64,000 nt of DNA from Metamycoplasma sp051549855 (GCF_051549855.1 NZ_CP196080.1:558001-622000); one strand, 5' to 3'. Positions 21,043 through 32,893 are shown, numbered from the stretch's first letter. The notes: generated by a model from the letters alone, not told the origin. Program-made: numbers and translations.

Positions 21043-22038
21043 ATGAAAAAAATAGTTTTTGATATTTTAAACAATGATAATGGAAGTTTAGAAGCTTTGA
21101 AAGCAGCAAATTCTTTTGCTAATGCGAATCCGCAATTTAAATTAGTTCTATTTGGTGATGAAACAATTTTGAAACAATTAAACAAACCTTTAGCAACAAA
21201 CATTGAGTTTCATCACTCGCCAATCTTGTTAGAAAAAAGCGATAACCTTCGCGATGTTATTAAAAAGCCTTCATCAATGTTGGATGCCATTAATTACTTA
21301 AATAACAGTGATGCACAAGCATTGTTAAGCAGCGGGGATTCCGGTTCGTATTTGGCAATGGCTATGCTAAAAATCAAGAGGCTTCCTAATGTTTCTAGAC
21401 CCGCTTTTATGCCAATGATACCAAAAGCAATTGACGGGCACTGATTGTTGCTTGATGTTGGTGCAAATTTAGACACAAAACCTGAATATTTGACTCAGTG
21501 AGCAAGTGTATCCTCTGAATTTAGTAAAGTACTTTTTAACAACAATAAAGTTCGTGTAGGAATATTGAACATTGGTTCTGAAGACTATAAAGGACCACAA
21601 TGAGCTAAAGAAGCAAATCAACAAATTAAAACGCTCGAAAAATTAAATTATGAATATGTTGGTTTCGTGGAACCAAAAGATTTATTCAAGGATATTTGTG
21701 ATGTTGTTATAGTTGATGGTTATGCAGGAAACATGGTTTTGAAAACTATGGAAACAAGTTTTTTAACATTTGGAAGATTGCTAAAAAAAGAAATTACAAA
21801 AAACTTTTTCACTAAAATTGGTGCTTTAATTTTGCGTAAACCGTTTTACAAAATCAAAGAAAAATTTGATTATCGGAACGTTGGTTCAGCCTTCATTGTT
21901 GGTCTTGATAAGATAGTTTTAAAGTCACACGGAGCGAGTGATGAAAAAGCTTTTTTAGGTGCTTTAAATCAAATTAAATTAGCCTTGGAAAATGACGTGG
22001 TAAATAAAATTAAACAAACCATGGAGCAAAATGAATAA
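21043..22038 (+). CDS. plsX: phosphate acyltransferase PlsX
   Basis: 331 aa, normal for PlsX, which interconverts acyl-ACP or acyl phosphate with Pi and supplies acyl phosphate for glycerol-3-phosphate acylation. Typical motifs: ALLSSGDSGSYLAMA near residue 92, LLLDVGAN near 138, VGILNIGSED near 172 and VDGYAGNMVLKTMET near 224. Five nucleotides separate it from fakA and its end overlaps rnc by 8 nt. TGA codons at 21442 and later are Trp. The first motif, usually DxMGGD, is replaced by DILNNDNG, a difference seen at the N-terminus only. Confidence 0.93.
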
Positions 22039-22723
22039 TTGAACTTTTGAAGAATTTAAAACTAAGGTATCAAATTTGTTGAGTAATTTTGATATTGATG
22101 CTAATAAAGTCAAAAATTGAGACAATTTCGTAATATCTTTTACTCATAGCACTTTTGCAAATGAAAATCAATTAAAGCAATCATATGAATACCACGAGTT
22201 TTTGGGCGATGCAGTATTACAACTAAAAGTTACTGAGTATATATTCAATCATTTTCAGAGTTTGACTGAAGGAAAAGCAACAACACTTAGAGCTGCCACA
22301 GTCAAAACTAATTTCATTGCCGAAATAAGTCACGAGTTAAAATTGTTTGATTTATTGCGTGTCTCAAAAGGAGCAACAGGATTAAAAGATTCTAAGAAAG
22401 CTAATGCTGACCTTTTTGAGTCTTTAATCGCTGCAATTTACTTAGAAATCGGATTTGATGGTGTAGAAAAAGTTTTACAAAAAACTATTTATCCTGCTCT
22501 TGATAAATTAGTTAAAAAAGAAAATAAAGATCCTAAGTCACTTTTTCAAGAATATATGCAATCTGCTGAGAAAACTATTCACTATGAAACTCTTACCAAT
22601 GAGAATGGTTTTATTTCGAAAGTTTTTTGCAATAAAACTGTCTATGGAACGGGTGAAGGTAAGAGTAAAAAAGAAGCTGAAGAAAATGCTGCTCTTCACG
22701 CTTTAGAAAGTTTAGGAGTTTAA
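22031..22723 (+). CDS. rnc: ribonuclease III
   Basis: 230 aa. Cleaves double-stranded RNA in rRNA maturation and decay. The catalytic signature is YEYHEFLGDAVL near residue 53 (usual form ERLEFLGDAVL), with a second acidic cluster ADLFESLIAAIYLE near 125. The C-terminal double-stranded RNA-binding domain has the GEGKSKKEAEENAA helix near 205-218. ATG 22031 overlaps the plsX end by 8 nt, so it is coupled to plsX. TGA at 22040 and 22118 encodes Trp. The rnc-smc order is the usual Firmicute arrangement. Confidence 0.94.
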
Positions 22724-22724
22724 T

Positions 22725-25661
22725 ATGAAATTAATCGAAGTACAAGCACATGGATTTAAATCTTTTGCTGATCGTGTAACTCTAAAATTTGACGGAGGAA
22801 TTGTTGCTATTGTTGGGCCAAATGGTTCAGGAAAAAGTAATATTAATGATGCTATTCGTTGAGTTCTTGGAGAAACTAGCTCAAAAGCATTACGTGGTGA
22901 CACAATGAGTGATGTTATTTTTGCTGGTTCTGAGAGTCAAGAACCAATGGAAAGAGCAGAAGTTATTTTAACTTTTGACAACAGTGATAGAGCAGTAAAT
23001 ATTCCACACGATGTCTTCACTATTAGCCGTGTTCTTAACCGTGGAAAAGGTTCAAACGAGTACTACATCAATGGCGAACTAGCAAGAATGAAAGATATTA
23101 AAGAGATTGCAATGCAATCTGGTATTTCTAAATCTTCGCTAGCTATTATTAGCCAAGGAACTATTAGCGATGTTGCTGAAGCTACTCCTGAAAGACGAAG
23201 AGAATTCTTTGAAGAAGCGGCTGGAACCAGCATGTATAAAACAAGAAAAAAAGAAGCACTAAGTAAGCTTCAAAAGACTGAGGAATCACTGAATGTTATT
23301 GCAGCTAAAGTTCAAGAATTAGATAAGCAACTTACTCCACTAAAAAGACAAGCTTCAAAAGCTGAAGAATACATTGAAAAAAGCAACCAATTGAAAGATG
23401 TAGAAATCAGTCTTTTAGTTCACGAAATTGACCAAGCACAAAACAAAAATTCAAAAATTCAAAATGAAAATGGAGCAGGTGAAGAAGTTCTTAAACAATT
23501 AAGTGACGAAATTAAAGCTTTAGAAAATGAAGCAACAGTTGTCTCAAAAGAAAGAACCAATGTTGATTCCGAAGTTGAAAAATTGCGTTCAGAAATTGAA
23601 GAAATTAGTGAACAAATTGTTAATCTAAAACTTCGTGATGCAGGCACAAAACAACAACAAGAATGAATTCTTCAAGGAAAAATTAATGTTTCGAAAGAAG
23701 AAGAAATTTCAACACTAAAAGCAAGAATTGAAGAACTTAATGCTAGAATTATCAGCTTTAAACAATTAGAAAAAGATTACAAAGAAAAGTCACAAACAGA
23801 ATCTTCACAAGCACTTAAATTTAGTGAAAACATATATGAAGTAAAAAACAAAAGATCTGTTGTTTACAAGCAAAGAAGTGATGTGCAAGCAAGAATTAGC
23901 AACCTTAAAGATATGAAAGATAATGGTCTAAACTTTGCTCGTGCAACAAAATTAATCTTAGACCACTCACATTTATTTAAAGGTTTTAAAGGAACAGTTG
24001 CTCAGCTGTTAGAAGTTCCATCTCAATATGCAACAGCTGTCGAAGTGGTTTTAGCTAATGCACTTCAAAACATTGTTGTTACTGATGACAAAACAGCTGT
24101 TGAAGCAATTGAATTCTTGAAGAAAAACAAAGGTGGAAGAACATCATTTATCCCCCTTGCTTCAATTAGTGAAAGAAGTATTCGTGAAGACCATATAAGA
24201 GTTGCAAAAACACACCCTGGATTTGTGGGAGTTCTTGCGGATTTTATTAACACTAAACCTGAATTTGATAAATTAAAACGCTTTCTAATGGGACACATCA
24301 TCCTTGCTAATAACATTGATGAAGCAACAAAAATTTCACAACTTCTTGAAAAAAGATACATGATTGTTACTCTTGAAGGAGATATCATTCGTATTGGTGG
24401 GGTTATTACTGGAGGACAAGCACCACAAACTAACAACGTTTTCCAATTAGATGAAAATATCAAAAAACTTGAAGACTTACTACCAAATATTGAAGAAGAA
24501 ATTACGCGTTTCGAGACTGAAGTACAAGAATTAGAATTACAGTACAACAAACATACTAGTGCTGCTCGCGAATTAATGATTGAAGCAGTTAAAATCAATG
24601 AAAACGTGTTAAAAGACACAAAAGAATTTGATGAATTAACAGTTCGTTATGAAGCACTAGCAAAAGAGAAAATACAACTGAATGAAAATATCAATTTCGT
24701 TGAGTCAATAGAAATTTTAGCTAGTCAAAAAAGCGCAAAAGAAGCACTTTTAGAAACTACAAAGCAGCACCAAAATGCTGTTAATGCACGTTTAAATCTA
24801 ATTATTGATAAGAAAACAAAATTAGACAGCAAATATCGTTTTGAAAGCGAGCAATTTAACCGTGTTTCGATTGAAAAAACAAGAAACGAAGCAATTATTC
24901 AACAAGCTGCAAGACGTTTAAGTGAACAATATTCTTTAACATTTGAAGTTGCTAAAGAAGAATACTACAACCCAGAAATTGACTATTCAGTATCTAAGAA
25001 AATTGTTCTTCAACTACAACAAGAAATCAAAGAGCTAGGTAATGTTAACCTTCAAGCAATCGAGCAAGTAAAAGAAGTTCAAGAACGTTATGACATTCAC
25101 AAGAAAACTGAAGATGAACTAACTGAAGCAGTAAACAAAATTAATCAAGCTATTGACGAAATGGACAAAATGATCATTGCTAAGATTAAGAACACCGTCA
25201 ACTTGGTCAATAATGAGTTCAAGTATGTTTTTAACAAGATGTTTGGTGGGGGTATGGCTGAAATTCGTTTTACTGAACCCGATAACCTTCTAGATTCAGG
25301 CTTAGACATCATTGCTCAACCACCAGGAAAATCAATCAAAAATTTAAAACTATTTTCAGGGGGAGAAAAAGCGCTAATTGCAATTTCTCTATTATTCTCT
25401 ATCCTTAAAGCTAAACCGCTGCCACTATGTATTTTGGATGAGGTTGAAGCTGCTCTTGATGAAGCTAACGTTATTCGTTTTGCTGAATTCTTGCACAAAC
25501 TGAAAGCAGATACTCAATTTATAGTTATTACTCACCGTCAAGGAACAATGGAAAGAGTAGATAGACTGTATGGAGCAACAATGCAAAACCGTGGAATTAC
25601 TACATTCTTGTCGGTGGCTTTAGAAAAAGCGAAAGAATTAGTTGATGAAGAAAGGAAATAA
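22725..25661 (+). CDS. smc: chromosome segregation protein SMC
   Basis: 978 aa, slightly short for an SMC (about 1180) but with all parts. Walker A GPNGSGKSN near residues 31-39 sits in the N-terminal head; Q-loop and VLGETSSKALRG follow. Coiled coil arms flank a hinge region near residues 400-570 with GFVGVLADFI and GGVITGGQ. The C-terminal head has signature LFSGGEKAL near 880 and Walker B LCILDEVEAALDE near 903. It condenses and organises the nucleoid. Only 1 nt separates it from rnc. Trp-TGA at 22859 and 23663. The shorter length comes from shorter coiled-coil arms. Confidence 0.95.
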
Positions 25662-25663
25662 TA

Positions 25664-27580
25664 ATGTCAAAATACGATGCCAATAAACTTAAAATTGACT
25701 TCTATGAAGAAATAAACAAAGAGTGAATGGAAAAAACTCAAATCAAGCCTGATCGTACATCTGCCGGTTCATTTGTTGACATCTACGACAAAGTTGAAGA
25801 ACAGCTAAAAGAGTTATTTTTTAACTGAAAAAATGACGAAAAATCAGTTCCAAATGACTCTAAAATTCAAAATTTTGTTAAGTTTTTTAAAATGTCTTTA
25901 GATTGAAACAAGCGTCAAGAACTAGGAATAAAACCAATCTTACCTTTACTTGCTGAAATTGAAAAATTGCACTCATTTAAAGATGTTTTTGAGAATTATC
26001 GTTTACTTGTTCTAAAAGGATTGTATGTTCCGGTTGAATTTGATGTAGAAGCAGATTTCAAAAATTCGAAAAAACAAGTTCTATTTGTTTTTCCAAACAG
26101 CTTGATTTTAGGTTCAACTAAACCTTACCAAGAAGAAGAAAGAAAAACTAAACTATTAGATGCATATGAAAAAATGGCTATTAAATTGCTTGCTTTTGTT
26201 GGCAAAAGCGAACAAGATGCAAAACAAATGGTACAAAAAGCCTTTGCTTTCGACAAAACTTTATTACCTTTATCAATAGAGCCTGAATACGCAGCTGTTT
26301 ACACTAATTTTTACAATCCAACCACACTTGAAGAGCTTAAAACTAAATCTTCAAAAGTTAATTTAGCTCAGTTAATTGAACAAACAATTAACAAAAAACC
26401 TGAAATGGTTGTTGTTGGATATCCTAAGTTTGTAAATGAAATTGATACATTGTTATCTGATGATAATTTTGAAAATTACAAAGCAAGATTATACATCGCA
26501 ACATTAGTAAGTTACTCAGCTTATCTTTCTGATGAATTAAGAATTATTGCTGGTGAATTCAGAAGAGCATTTACCGGTTCAAAAGAAGCTGAAAGTCAAG
26601 AAAGAATTGCATTACTAAGTTCTTTATCATTCTTCAAAATGCCAGTAGGAACTTACTATGGTTTGCATTTCTTTGGTCCTGAAGCCAAAGCTGACGTTGA
26701 GCACTTAACAAAAAGCATGATTGAAATTTACAAAAAACGTCTAGCAAAAAACACTTGATTGTCAAAAGATACAATCAATATGGCACTAAAAAAATTAGAT
26801 ACTATGGAAGTGTCAATTGGGTATCCTGATGAAATTGAATCTTACTATGATTTAATGAAAACTAAAACATATGAAGAGGGTTCAAACTTACTGGAAAACG
26901 TTTTAAATTTTGTTGAACTTAAAACAGCGTGAGTATTAAATAATGTAGATAAAGATTCAAACAACAAACTATGATCAATGTCTCCTAGTGAAGTTAATGC
27001 TTATTTCAGTCCGACTCAAAATAAAATTGTTTTTCCAGCCGCTATTTTACAAGCTCCTTTCTATTCACTAGAACAAACTAGTTCACAAAATTTTGGTGGA
27101 ATTGGTGTTGTTATTGCTCACGAAATTAGCCATGCCTTTGATAATAATGGTGCAAATTTCGACGAAAATGGAAACATGGTAAATTGATGAACTGATGAAG
27201 ATAGAAAAAACTTTGAACAAAAGGCACAGGGAATCATTGCTCAATTTGATGGTGTTGAAACTTTTGCAGGTAAATGTAATGGAAAACTAGTTGTCAGTGA
27301 AAACATTGCTGATAATGGTGGAGTTGCTTGTGCATATGAAGCAGCTAAATTAGAAAAAGATTTTAATGCTAAAGAGTTTATGATTAATTATGCAACTATT
27401 TGAAGAGCAAAATATTTACTGGAAACTGCTAAAAACTTGCTTCAAACCGATGTTCATGCTCCTACAAAATTAAGAGCAAATATACAACTTGCAAACATGG
27501 ATGATTTTTACAAAGAATTCGATATTACTGAAGACGATCCAATGTATATGTCTCCAGAAAAAAGAGTCAACATTTGATAA
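25664..27580 (+). CDS. pepO: M13 family zinc metallopeptidase (PepO/neprilysin type)
   Basis: 638 aa. The zinc site HEISH lies near residue 487 within VVIAHEISHAFDNNGANFD, and the second metal ligand motif ENIADNGG near 546, both diagnostic of M13 peptidases. There is no signal peptide or membrane anchor, unlike many M13 enzymes, so it resembles the cytosolic lactococcal PepO endopeptidase and probably degrades imported oligopeptides. Many Trp codons are TGA; the gene ends TGA(Trp)-TAA at 27575-27580. It starts 2 nt after smc, so it appears to be the last gene of that operon; a terminator follows within 9 nt. Confidence 0.93.
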
Positions 27581-27588
27581 TTAGCGAG

Positions 27589-27612
27589 ATAGCCTTTAGG
27601 GGCTATTTTTCT
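27589..27612 (+). terminator. intrinsic terminator after pepO
   Basis: ATAGCC-TTTAGG-GGCTAT stem (27589-27606) running into a five-T tract; ends the Asp23-to-pepO operon. Confidence 0.8.
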
Positions 27613-27673
27613 TTATGAACAAAAAATTTCACAAAAAATTAAAATTGTGTATAATTATTAAAGCAATAGAAAT

Positions 27674-27757
27674 GGGAGGGTAGCGAAGCGGCCAAACGCG
27701 GGTGGCTGTAACCCACTTCCTTACGGTTCGGGGGTTCGAATCCCTCCCCTCCCACCA
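27674..27757 (+). tRNA. tRNA-Tyr (GTA)
   Basis: 84-nt class II tRNA. Acceptor GGGAGGG pairs with CCCTCCC, discriminator A, and CCA is encoded. The anticodon loop CTGTAAC gives GTA. The T-arm has loop TTCGAAT (27735-27741). A long variable arm is present, as expected for bacterial tRNA-Tyr. Transcribed before tRNA-Gln with a 5-nt gap. Confidence 0.95.
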
Positions 27758-27762
27758 TAAAT

Positions 27763-27837
27763 TGCCCTTTAGCCAAGCGGAAAGGCAGCGGTTTTTGGTA
27801 CCGCCATGCGTTAGTTCGAATCTAACAAGGGCAGCCA
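27763..27837 (+). tRNA. tRNA-Gln (TTG)
   Basis: 75 nt. Acceptor TGCCCTT pairs with AAGGGCA, discriminator G, CCA encoded. Anticodon stem GCGGT/ACCGC with loop TTTTGGT, anticodon TTG. T-arm GTTAG-TTCGAAT-CTAAC. Followed by a terminator, so the two tRNAs form one transcription unit. Confidence 0.95.
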
Positions 27838-27854
27838 TATCATTAACGTGATCA

Positions 27855-27880
27855 ACACTCTCAAATGAGAGTGTTTTTTA
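27855..27880 (+). terminator. intrinsic terminator of the tRNA pair
   Basis: Perfect 8-bp stem ACACTCTC-AAAT-GAGAGTGT (27855-27874) followed by a T-run, 17 nt after tRNA-Gln. Confidence 0.88.
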
Positions 27881-27902
27881 TTTCTTAATTTCTCAAAAGA
27901 AA

Positions 27903-27930
27903 AATAAAAAAATCACTCATAATGAGTGAT
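27903..27930 (-). terminator. intrinsic terminator of the thiamine-type operon
   Basis: ATCACTCA-TAA-TGAGTGAT stem (27912-27930) followed, reading minus, by T7 and more T. It lies 4 nt past the S66 peptidase stop and faces the tRNA terminator. Confidence 0.85.
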
Positions 27931-27934
27931 AATT

Positions 27935-28915
27935 CTATCTTTCGACAATTAGAAAATCTTCTTTACTTGTATCAAGTTTAGCTTCTAAACCAACAGGTAA
28001 AATACTTAGTGGCATTGTGTGTCCAAAATCTAAATTGGCAATAACAGGAATGTTTTTCAACACATCAATGTTGTCGATAATTTCTTTGATTTCCTCAAGA
28101 CTCAGTTTTGAACCGTTTTGCATTCTTCCGATCATTAAAGCTTTAACGTTTTTAAATCATTTTGATTGTGTTAATGATACTAGCATTCTTTCAAATTCAT
28201 CATAAGAATATGCCGAAACTGATTCAGTGAAGAAAATCATATCATCATTTAAGTCAGGTCAGTATTCCGTGTCTCTTATTAAGGCAATGGTTGATAAGTT
28301 ACCACCAAATAATTTTCCCTGTGCTATTCCTGGATTAATAACAAATCTTTTCGTGTTTTGTTCAAAAACTCTGTTCTCTTGATCTAAAAATCACATATCG
28401 TCACTTCATTTGTCTGACTCTTTCATTTTGAATGGCTCGTCAGTTTCTAAAAACATTTCTTTAAATTGTTGTTTAATGAACTCTGAATTTTGAATCATTG
28501 CAAAACTACTAAAATGAGGACCGTAGAAGTTAATGTTTTGAGTTTTAGCATAAATTGACACAATTAAGGCAGTAATGTCACTGAATCCACACAAAGGTTT
28601 TGGATTATTTTTTATCAAACTTCAGTCCAAGTAAGGCAGTAATTGATTAGAATTGAACCCACCTATAACTGTTAAAATCAATTTAACATTTTTGTCTTGA
28701 TAGGCTTCGTGAATGTCATTAACTCTACTTTCTATAGATGATGAAAAACGTCTTCCGTTTTCATAAACATTTTTACCAAAAGTTACTTTGAAGCCCATTT
28801 CTTCTAGTGCTTTTATAGCAAGGTCAGTGTTAGGTTTACCTATTAAATTAAGATTTCTTGAAGGGGCAATTACTCTGATTTCGTCGCCTTTATTTAAATT
28901 TCAGTACTTATTCAT
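27935..28915 (-). CDS. S66 family peptidase (LD-carboxypeptidase/MccF-like)
   Basis: 326 aa, the family's normal length. The nucleophile motif GFSDITAL (usually GYSD) is near residue 105, the acidic residue in FFTES near 227, and the histidine in NLDFGHT near 296, so the Ser-Glu-His triad appears intact. Members cleave murein tetrapeptides or inactivate microcin C-type peptidyl-nucleotides. With no cell wall a murein role is unlikely, so a peptide or detoxification role is inferred. The ATG overlaps the permease stop by 8 nt and has an AGAGGT site, so it is translated as the last gene of the TPP-riboswitch operon. Trp codons are TGA. Confidence 0.88.
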
Positions 28916-30752
28916 GTTTACCTCTCTTCAATTTTATTATTTTTACAAAAGAGTGGCTTTTTTTAGTGAACATAATTTTTAATTTTTGTCAGTAGCTTAT
29001 GTCATAGCTAATAGTGTTAATTCTTCAAATTATAATTTCACTCAAAATATTGATTGCAAAAATGGCTGCCGTTGCTATTCACATAATTGCTGCCGCTTTA
29101 GATAAATGAGTTCCTCTTTCATTTAATAGATTAGAAATCTTGTAACCCATTATCATATTCTGACCAACTATTGCACTGTATGTAATAATATTTCTAAAGG
29201 CGTTTTCAAAGTAGAATAAGCTTAAACTAACTAAATCTTTTTTGACACTAGGCAAGACATATCTGAAATAAATTTTTGATTTTGACCAGCCTTGCATTTT
29301 TAAATTAGCAATAATCTCCTCATCGACATTGTCAATCATTTCCGCAAATTGTTTAGTGAATGAGCCCATCGAACATATTCCTAAAATGAAAATGATAAGT
29401 GTTGTTGCATCGTTGATAATAGGTTTAAAAATAAAGAAAATAATGATTTCTGGAATGAGTCTTAGTGATGCAATGAAAAACTTTGAGCAATAAACTGAGC
29501 CTGATTTCGAAAGTCTTGTTGTTGCAAAAGGTGCTAGTGCAAAAGAAAGAACGAGTGTTATTGTCAATGTCATCACTGCTAACATTAAGCTCTGTACTAA
29601 CATCCCAAAATTACTTTCAAAAAAGTTTGGCTCTAAAACGTTTTCGAAAATATTTCAGTCAGGAGTAAAAATGTTTTTTAAAAAGTTAGAAAGTGTTGCT
29701 GAAGCAGTCATTTTCTGTAAGTTGATTGTAGCAAAAGATCATACAGCAATAGCTATACTGAAAATAAAAATCAGTGTTTTTATCAGTAATCTTCAGTCTC
29801 ATTGCTTTGCTAATTGATTGTAATTGCGTGTTTTAATGTCTCTGGATTTAACTTCAAAAACATGTTTTTTAAGTACTAAATTAATTGCCTCTAATGCAAT
29901 AACTACTAACAGCAGGATGCCTAATGGGATACCTAACTGACTCATGTTTTGCGTTAATTCGGTGCTGTGATAAATCAATTGACCAATCCCAGGAGCACCT
30001 AAAGCCGCAAGCAGTGATGCTCAACGCATGTTAGATTCAAAACTATATAAATAAAGAGACATGAACCTGTTAAATAATCTTGGCATAACTTCACTACAGT
30101 ATGCTTTACTGTGGCTTTTTCCTTGTCGGCGAGCAATGTAATAAGGGGTTTTATCTAAGTTATCAATAGCTTCAATAAAATATTTGTGTAATCACAGCCA
30201 GCTAAATCATAAAAATATTAATATCAAGGCTAATTTGCTATAAAAAGAAAGATTGAAAAGAGTTATAAAAACAATTTCTGGAATACTTCTTAAAAATAAA
30301 ACAAAGTAGCGAGCAAAGAATGAGACATATTTGTTGTTGTAATTTTTAGAACTTAACGAAGCAGAAATGATTGCTGCAACAAAACCTATGAATGTTCCGG
30401 CGAGTGCATATTGTAGGGTTGTTCCTAAATATTTAAAAGTTAACTTGACCAAATTTTGGTCAAAACCATTTAAGTCGGAAACATTTGAAAAGGTGAAAAT
30501 TTTCTTCACATTTTCTCGGAATACAGAAAAACTATTGTAATTTAATGAGTAATTATTGAGTGAAAAAAGAAAGATAATAAATGCAAGAGCAATAAAAATG
30601 GCAATGTGGATTCAAAGCGGACGAATTTTTTTTGTGGTTTTGGCTTTTGGTGATTCTACATAGTAAAAAAATAATCGATAGACAAATTTTAAGTAGTTTT
30701 GTTTACTAGTTGTTTCATTTCGCTTAGACTGATGTTGGTTGTTGAGTCTCAT
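28908..30752 (-). CDS. ABC transporter permease, PhnE-type double permease (P69-like)
   Basis: 614 aa carrying two permease halves. Each half has an N-terminal cytoplasmic lead-in, about six hydrophobic helices and an EAA-like loop: near residues 150-260 (FIEAIDNLDKTPYYIARRQG) and 470-545 (FAEMIDNVDEEIIANLKMQG, about residue 485). So it is a fusion or duplication of a PhnE-like subunit forming the whole membrane pore. ATG 30752 has an AAAGGAAA site and overlaps the ATPase gene by 64 nt. The stop overlaps the S66 gene by 8 nt. Its place behind a TPP riboswitch makes thiamine or TPP the likely substrate. Confidence 0.88.
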
Positions 30753-31450
30753 AGAACTAGTTTTCCTTTTTGTAAAACAATAAGTTTAGTGAAATATTTT
30801 TTTACCATACTCAAATCATGAATATTCACCAGAATTGTAGTTTTATTTTTTTGATTGATTTCTTTTAGCATTGTTAAGACTTCATTAGATGTAGCATTAT
30901 CCAAACTAGATGTTGGTTCATCAGCAAGAAGTAATTTTGCATGTTGAATTAAAAGTTTTGCAATTTCAACTCTTTGTTGTTGCCCGCCACTTAGATCACT
31001 AACACGATAGAATGCTTTATCAAGAATATCTAATTTATCTAAAGTTGAAAATATTTCAACCTTTTGCTTTCTTGATAATAAACTAAAAAAAGCCATGAAG
31101 GGATTTTTAAAATCCACAGCTGACTTTTTTACATTATTAAAAACGGTGTCTGTGTTTATCAAGTTTGCTTTCTGTGTCAAAAAACCAATACTTTTAATGA
31201 AGCTTTTTAGTTGTTTTTTAGAGAAAGAATTAAATGAGTTGCCGTTGATGAAAATGTCTCCTTCAGTAATTTGTACTGCTTTGACAAATGCTTTGAATAG
31301 AGTACTTTTACCAACACCAGAGTGACCGATTATTGCTATCATTTCGCCTTCATCGATACTGAAGTTTAAGTTTTGCAATATTGTTTGATTAGTATTTTGA
31401 TACTTTAAGCTAACATTCTGGAACTCGATAAACTTGTTGTTTTTACTCAT
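30689..31450 (-). CDS. ABC transporter ATP-binding protein, PhnC-like (P29-like)
   Basis: 253 aa. Walker A GHSGVGKST near residue 42, signature LSGGQQQRVEIAK near 153, Walker B LLLADEPTSSLD near 172 and H-loop NIHD near 213. The apparent end at TGA 30749 is a Trp codon; the true stop is TAA 30689-30691. The ATG overlaps the binding-protein stop (8 nt). It is the energising subunit of the riboswitch-controlled uptake system together with the double permease and P37-like lipoprotein, and is related to the orphan ATPase at 17974-18696. Confidence 0.92.
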
Positions 31451-32699
31451 AACTTTTTACAGATGGCATGTCAGTGATTGTCTTAGTTGGATCGCTGGCT
31501 GCTAAATAAATATCAAATAATTTTTTATACAAGTCTGAATTCTTTGGATTCATGAAGTAGTTGTATCCTGTGAAGACTCCTAGTGTATTTTCTTCACCTT
31601 TGATTGAAGAAAGTGCTTTAGCAATTAGTTTTGCTTGTACTGGATTCAAGTTCTTTCTTCCTAAAATGATGTCATATGGAGCTGCCTCAGTCAATGTTAA
31701 AACACGAATTTTAGCATTAGCATCACTTGGTTTAAATTTAGAACCATCTGATTTTGTTCAGTTGAATGAACCTTCATCATCAAAAGCAATATTAAATCCA
31801 TTTTTACCTAGTAAATCACTTGCATCACCTTGTTTAACTTTGTTGTTTTCTTTCAGTGTCAGAATTGTTTTGTTTACTTCTTCTGTAGTTTTACCAAAGT
31901 GTTTTGCAAGCAAGGCTACTTGGAATCTATATTTTCCAGCACTTTTTGTTTTTCCGACTACCAGACCATAACTCATAAATTTGTTAAAGTCTTTTGTGTC
32001 TCAAGCATCTTTAATTGCTTTTAATTGGGCATCATCTCCACTCATTAAGATTGCACCACGGTAGTAGAAAGTGAAGTCAGTTTTTGATTTGTCGTAGAAA
32101 ATGTTGTAAACTGAACCATTTCACTTGTACTTAGGATTATTAGCATCTCAAGTGTAATATTCACCTAGATCACTATTAGCTAATTGAATTTGGTTTTCGT
32201 TTTCAGCTTGAATTCTTAGTGGGTCAGATTCAGAACCATCAGTATATCTTGCAGTATTATCACCAATTGTTCATGAGAATTTTCATGTTGCTGTTTGCCC
32301 CACCACAGGCAAGGTGTTTGTGTCAATATTGCTTTTATCTGATAGTGAATCTGCAAATTTAGCATAAGAAGCAACAAAAATGTCAGCATTTGCCTTGTTT
32401 GCTTTCAAGTCATCAATCCCCACTTCACCTTGAGAAACTTTGAATTTCACGTCTGGAAACTGTTTTGTTTCCTCATCAGCATTTTTTAACTTGTTAAATT
32501 CTTCTGTCAATTTTGAAACATAAGTTTTTTCTGCTTCTGTTCCTTGCCATCCGTCGTTGATTCAACTGACATTGATAGTAATGTCTTTGTCTCATTTGTC
32601 AATTTCAGTGTTGGCACACGCAGCTGAAACGGCACTAATTCCAGCTATTGAAGCAGCTAAAGGTAGTAGAGAAAAAATGGCCTTTTTGAATTTTGTCAT
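31443..32699 (-). CDS. P37/Cypl-like substrate-binding lipoprotein of a thiamine-type ABC transporter
   Basis: 418 aa. Lipoprotein signal peptide with lipobox AVSAC, Cys27 predicted as the anchor. The mature part is a periplasmic-binding-protein-like domain of the PhnD/P37 class, with the motif sequence LTLTEAAPYDIILGRKNLNPVQAKLIAKAL split over two short runs near residues 330-360. The mycoplasma P37/Cypl proteins are known to bind thiamine pyrophosphate. The TPP riboswitch upstream and the ABC ATPase/permease downstream support the same substrate here. In-frame TGAs at 31758, 31989 and elsewhere are Trp. Extracytoplasmic, anchored to the membrane. Confidence 0.9.
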
Positions 32700-32765
32700 T
32701 TTGCATTCCTTTAAAAATATTGATAAAAAAATTTACCTTTTCTCAAACAAGTTTTGCTAACAAGG

Positions 32766-32795
32766 AAATAAAAAACTCCCGTTGATAACAGGAGT
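32766..32795 (-). terminator. riboswitch expression-platform terminator
   Basis: ACTCCTGTT-ATC-AACGGGAGT stem (one T-G wobble; 32775-32795) followed by T6 on the minus strand, between the TPP aptamer and the binding-protein gene. This indicates control by premature transcription termination. Confidence 0.85.
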
Positions 32796-32815
32796 GCAAT
32801 ACTTGTATAAAATTG

Positions 32816-32887
32816 AGAAACGAGCTACGCAGGTATTATCCTGATCAGCTATAGGTATAATCTCAGCCCTTTCGAGCACCCTTGTTT
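32816..32887 (-). promoter_or_regulatory. TPP (THI-box) riboswitch aptamer
   Basis: The minus strand carries the two invariant TPP-aptamer cores: GGCTGAGA (near 32860) and CTGATCAGGATAATACC followed by TGCGTAG (32845-32823), with GGGTGCT at the 5' side. The outer helix is AAACAAG/CTCGTTT with one mismatch. It lies right after a TATAAT box and before an intrinsic terminator ahead of the transporter genes, so TPP binding should shut the operon off. Confidence 0.93.
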
Positions 32888-32893
32888 ACTTAA

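Noticed and set aside
24065..24619. 184-codon minus-strand ORF within smc
   Set aside because: Antisense to the SMC hinge region; the composition (Ser/Leu/Ile-rich) is that expected from the complement of coiled-coil codons.
27629..27838. Minus-strand ORF across the two tRNA genes
   Set aside because: It is the translated complement of tRNA-Tyr and tRNA-Gln; no protein is expected.
31561..31971. 136-codon plus-strand ORF within the P37-like gene
   Set aside because: Antisense shadow of a lipoprotein gene with strong context support.
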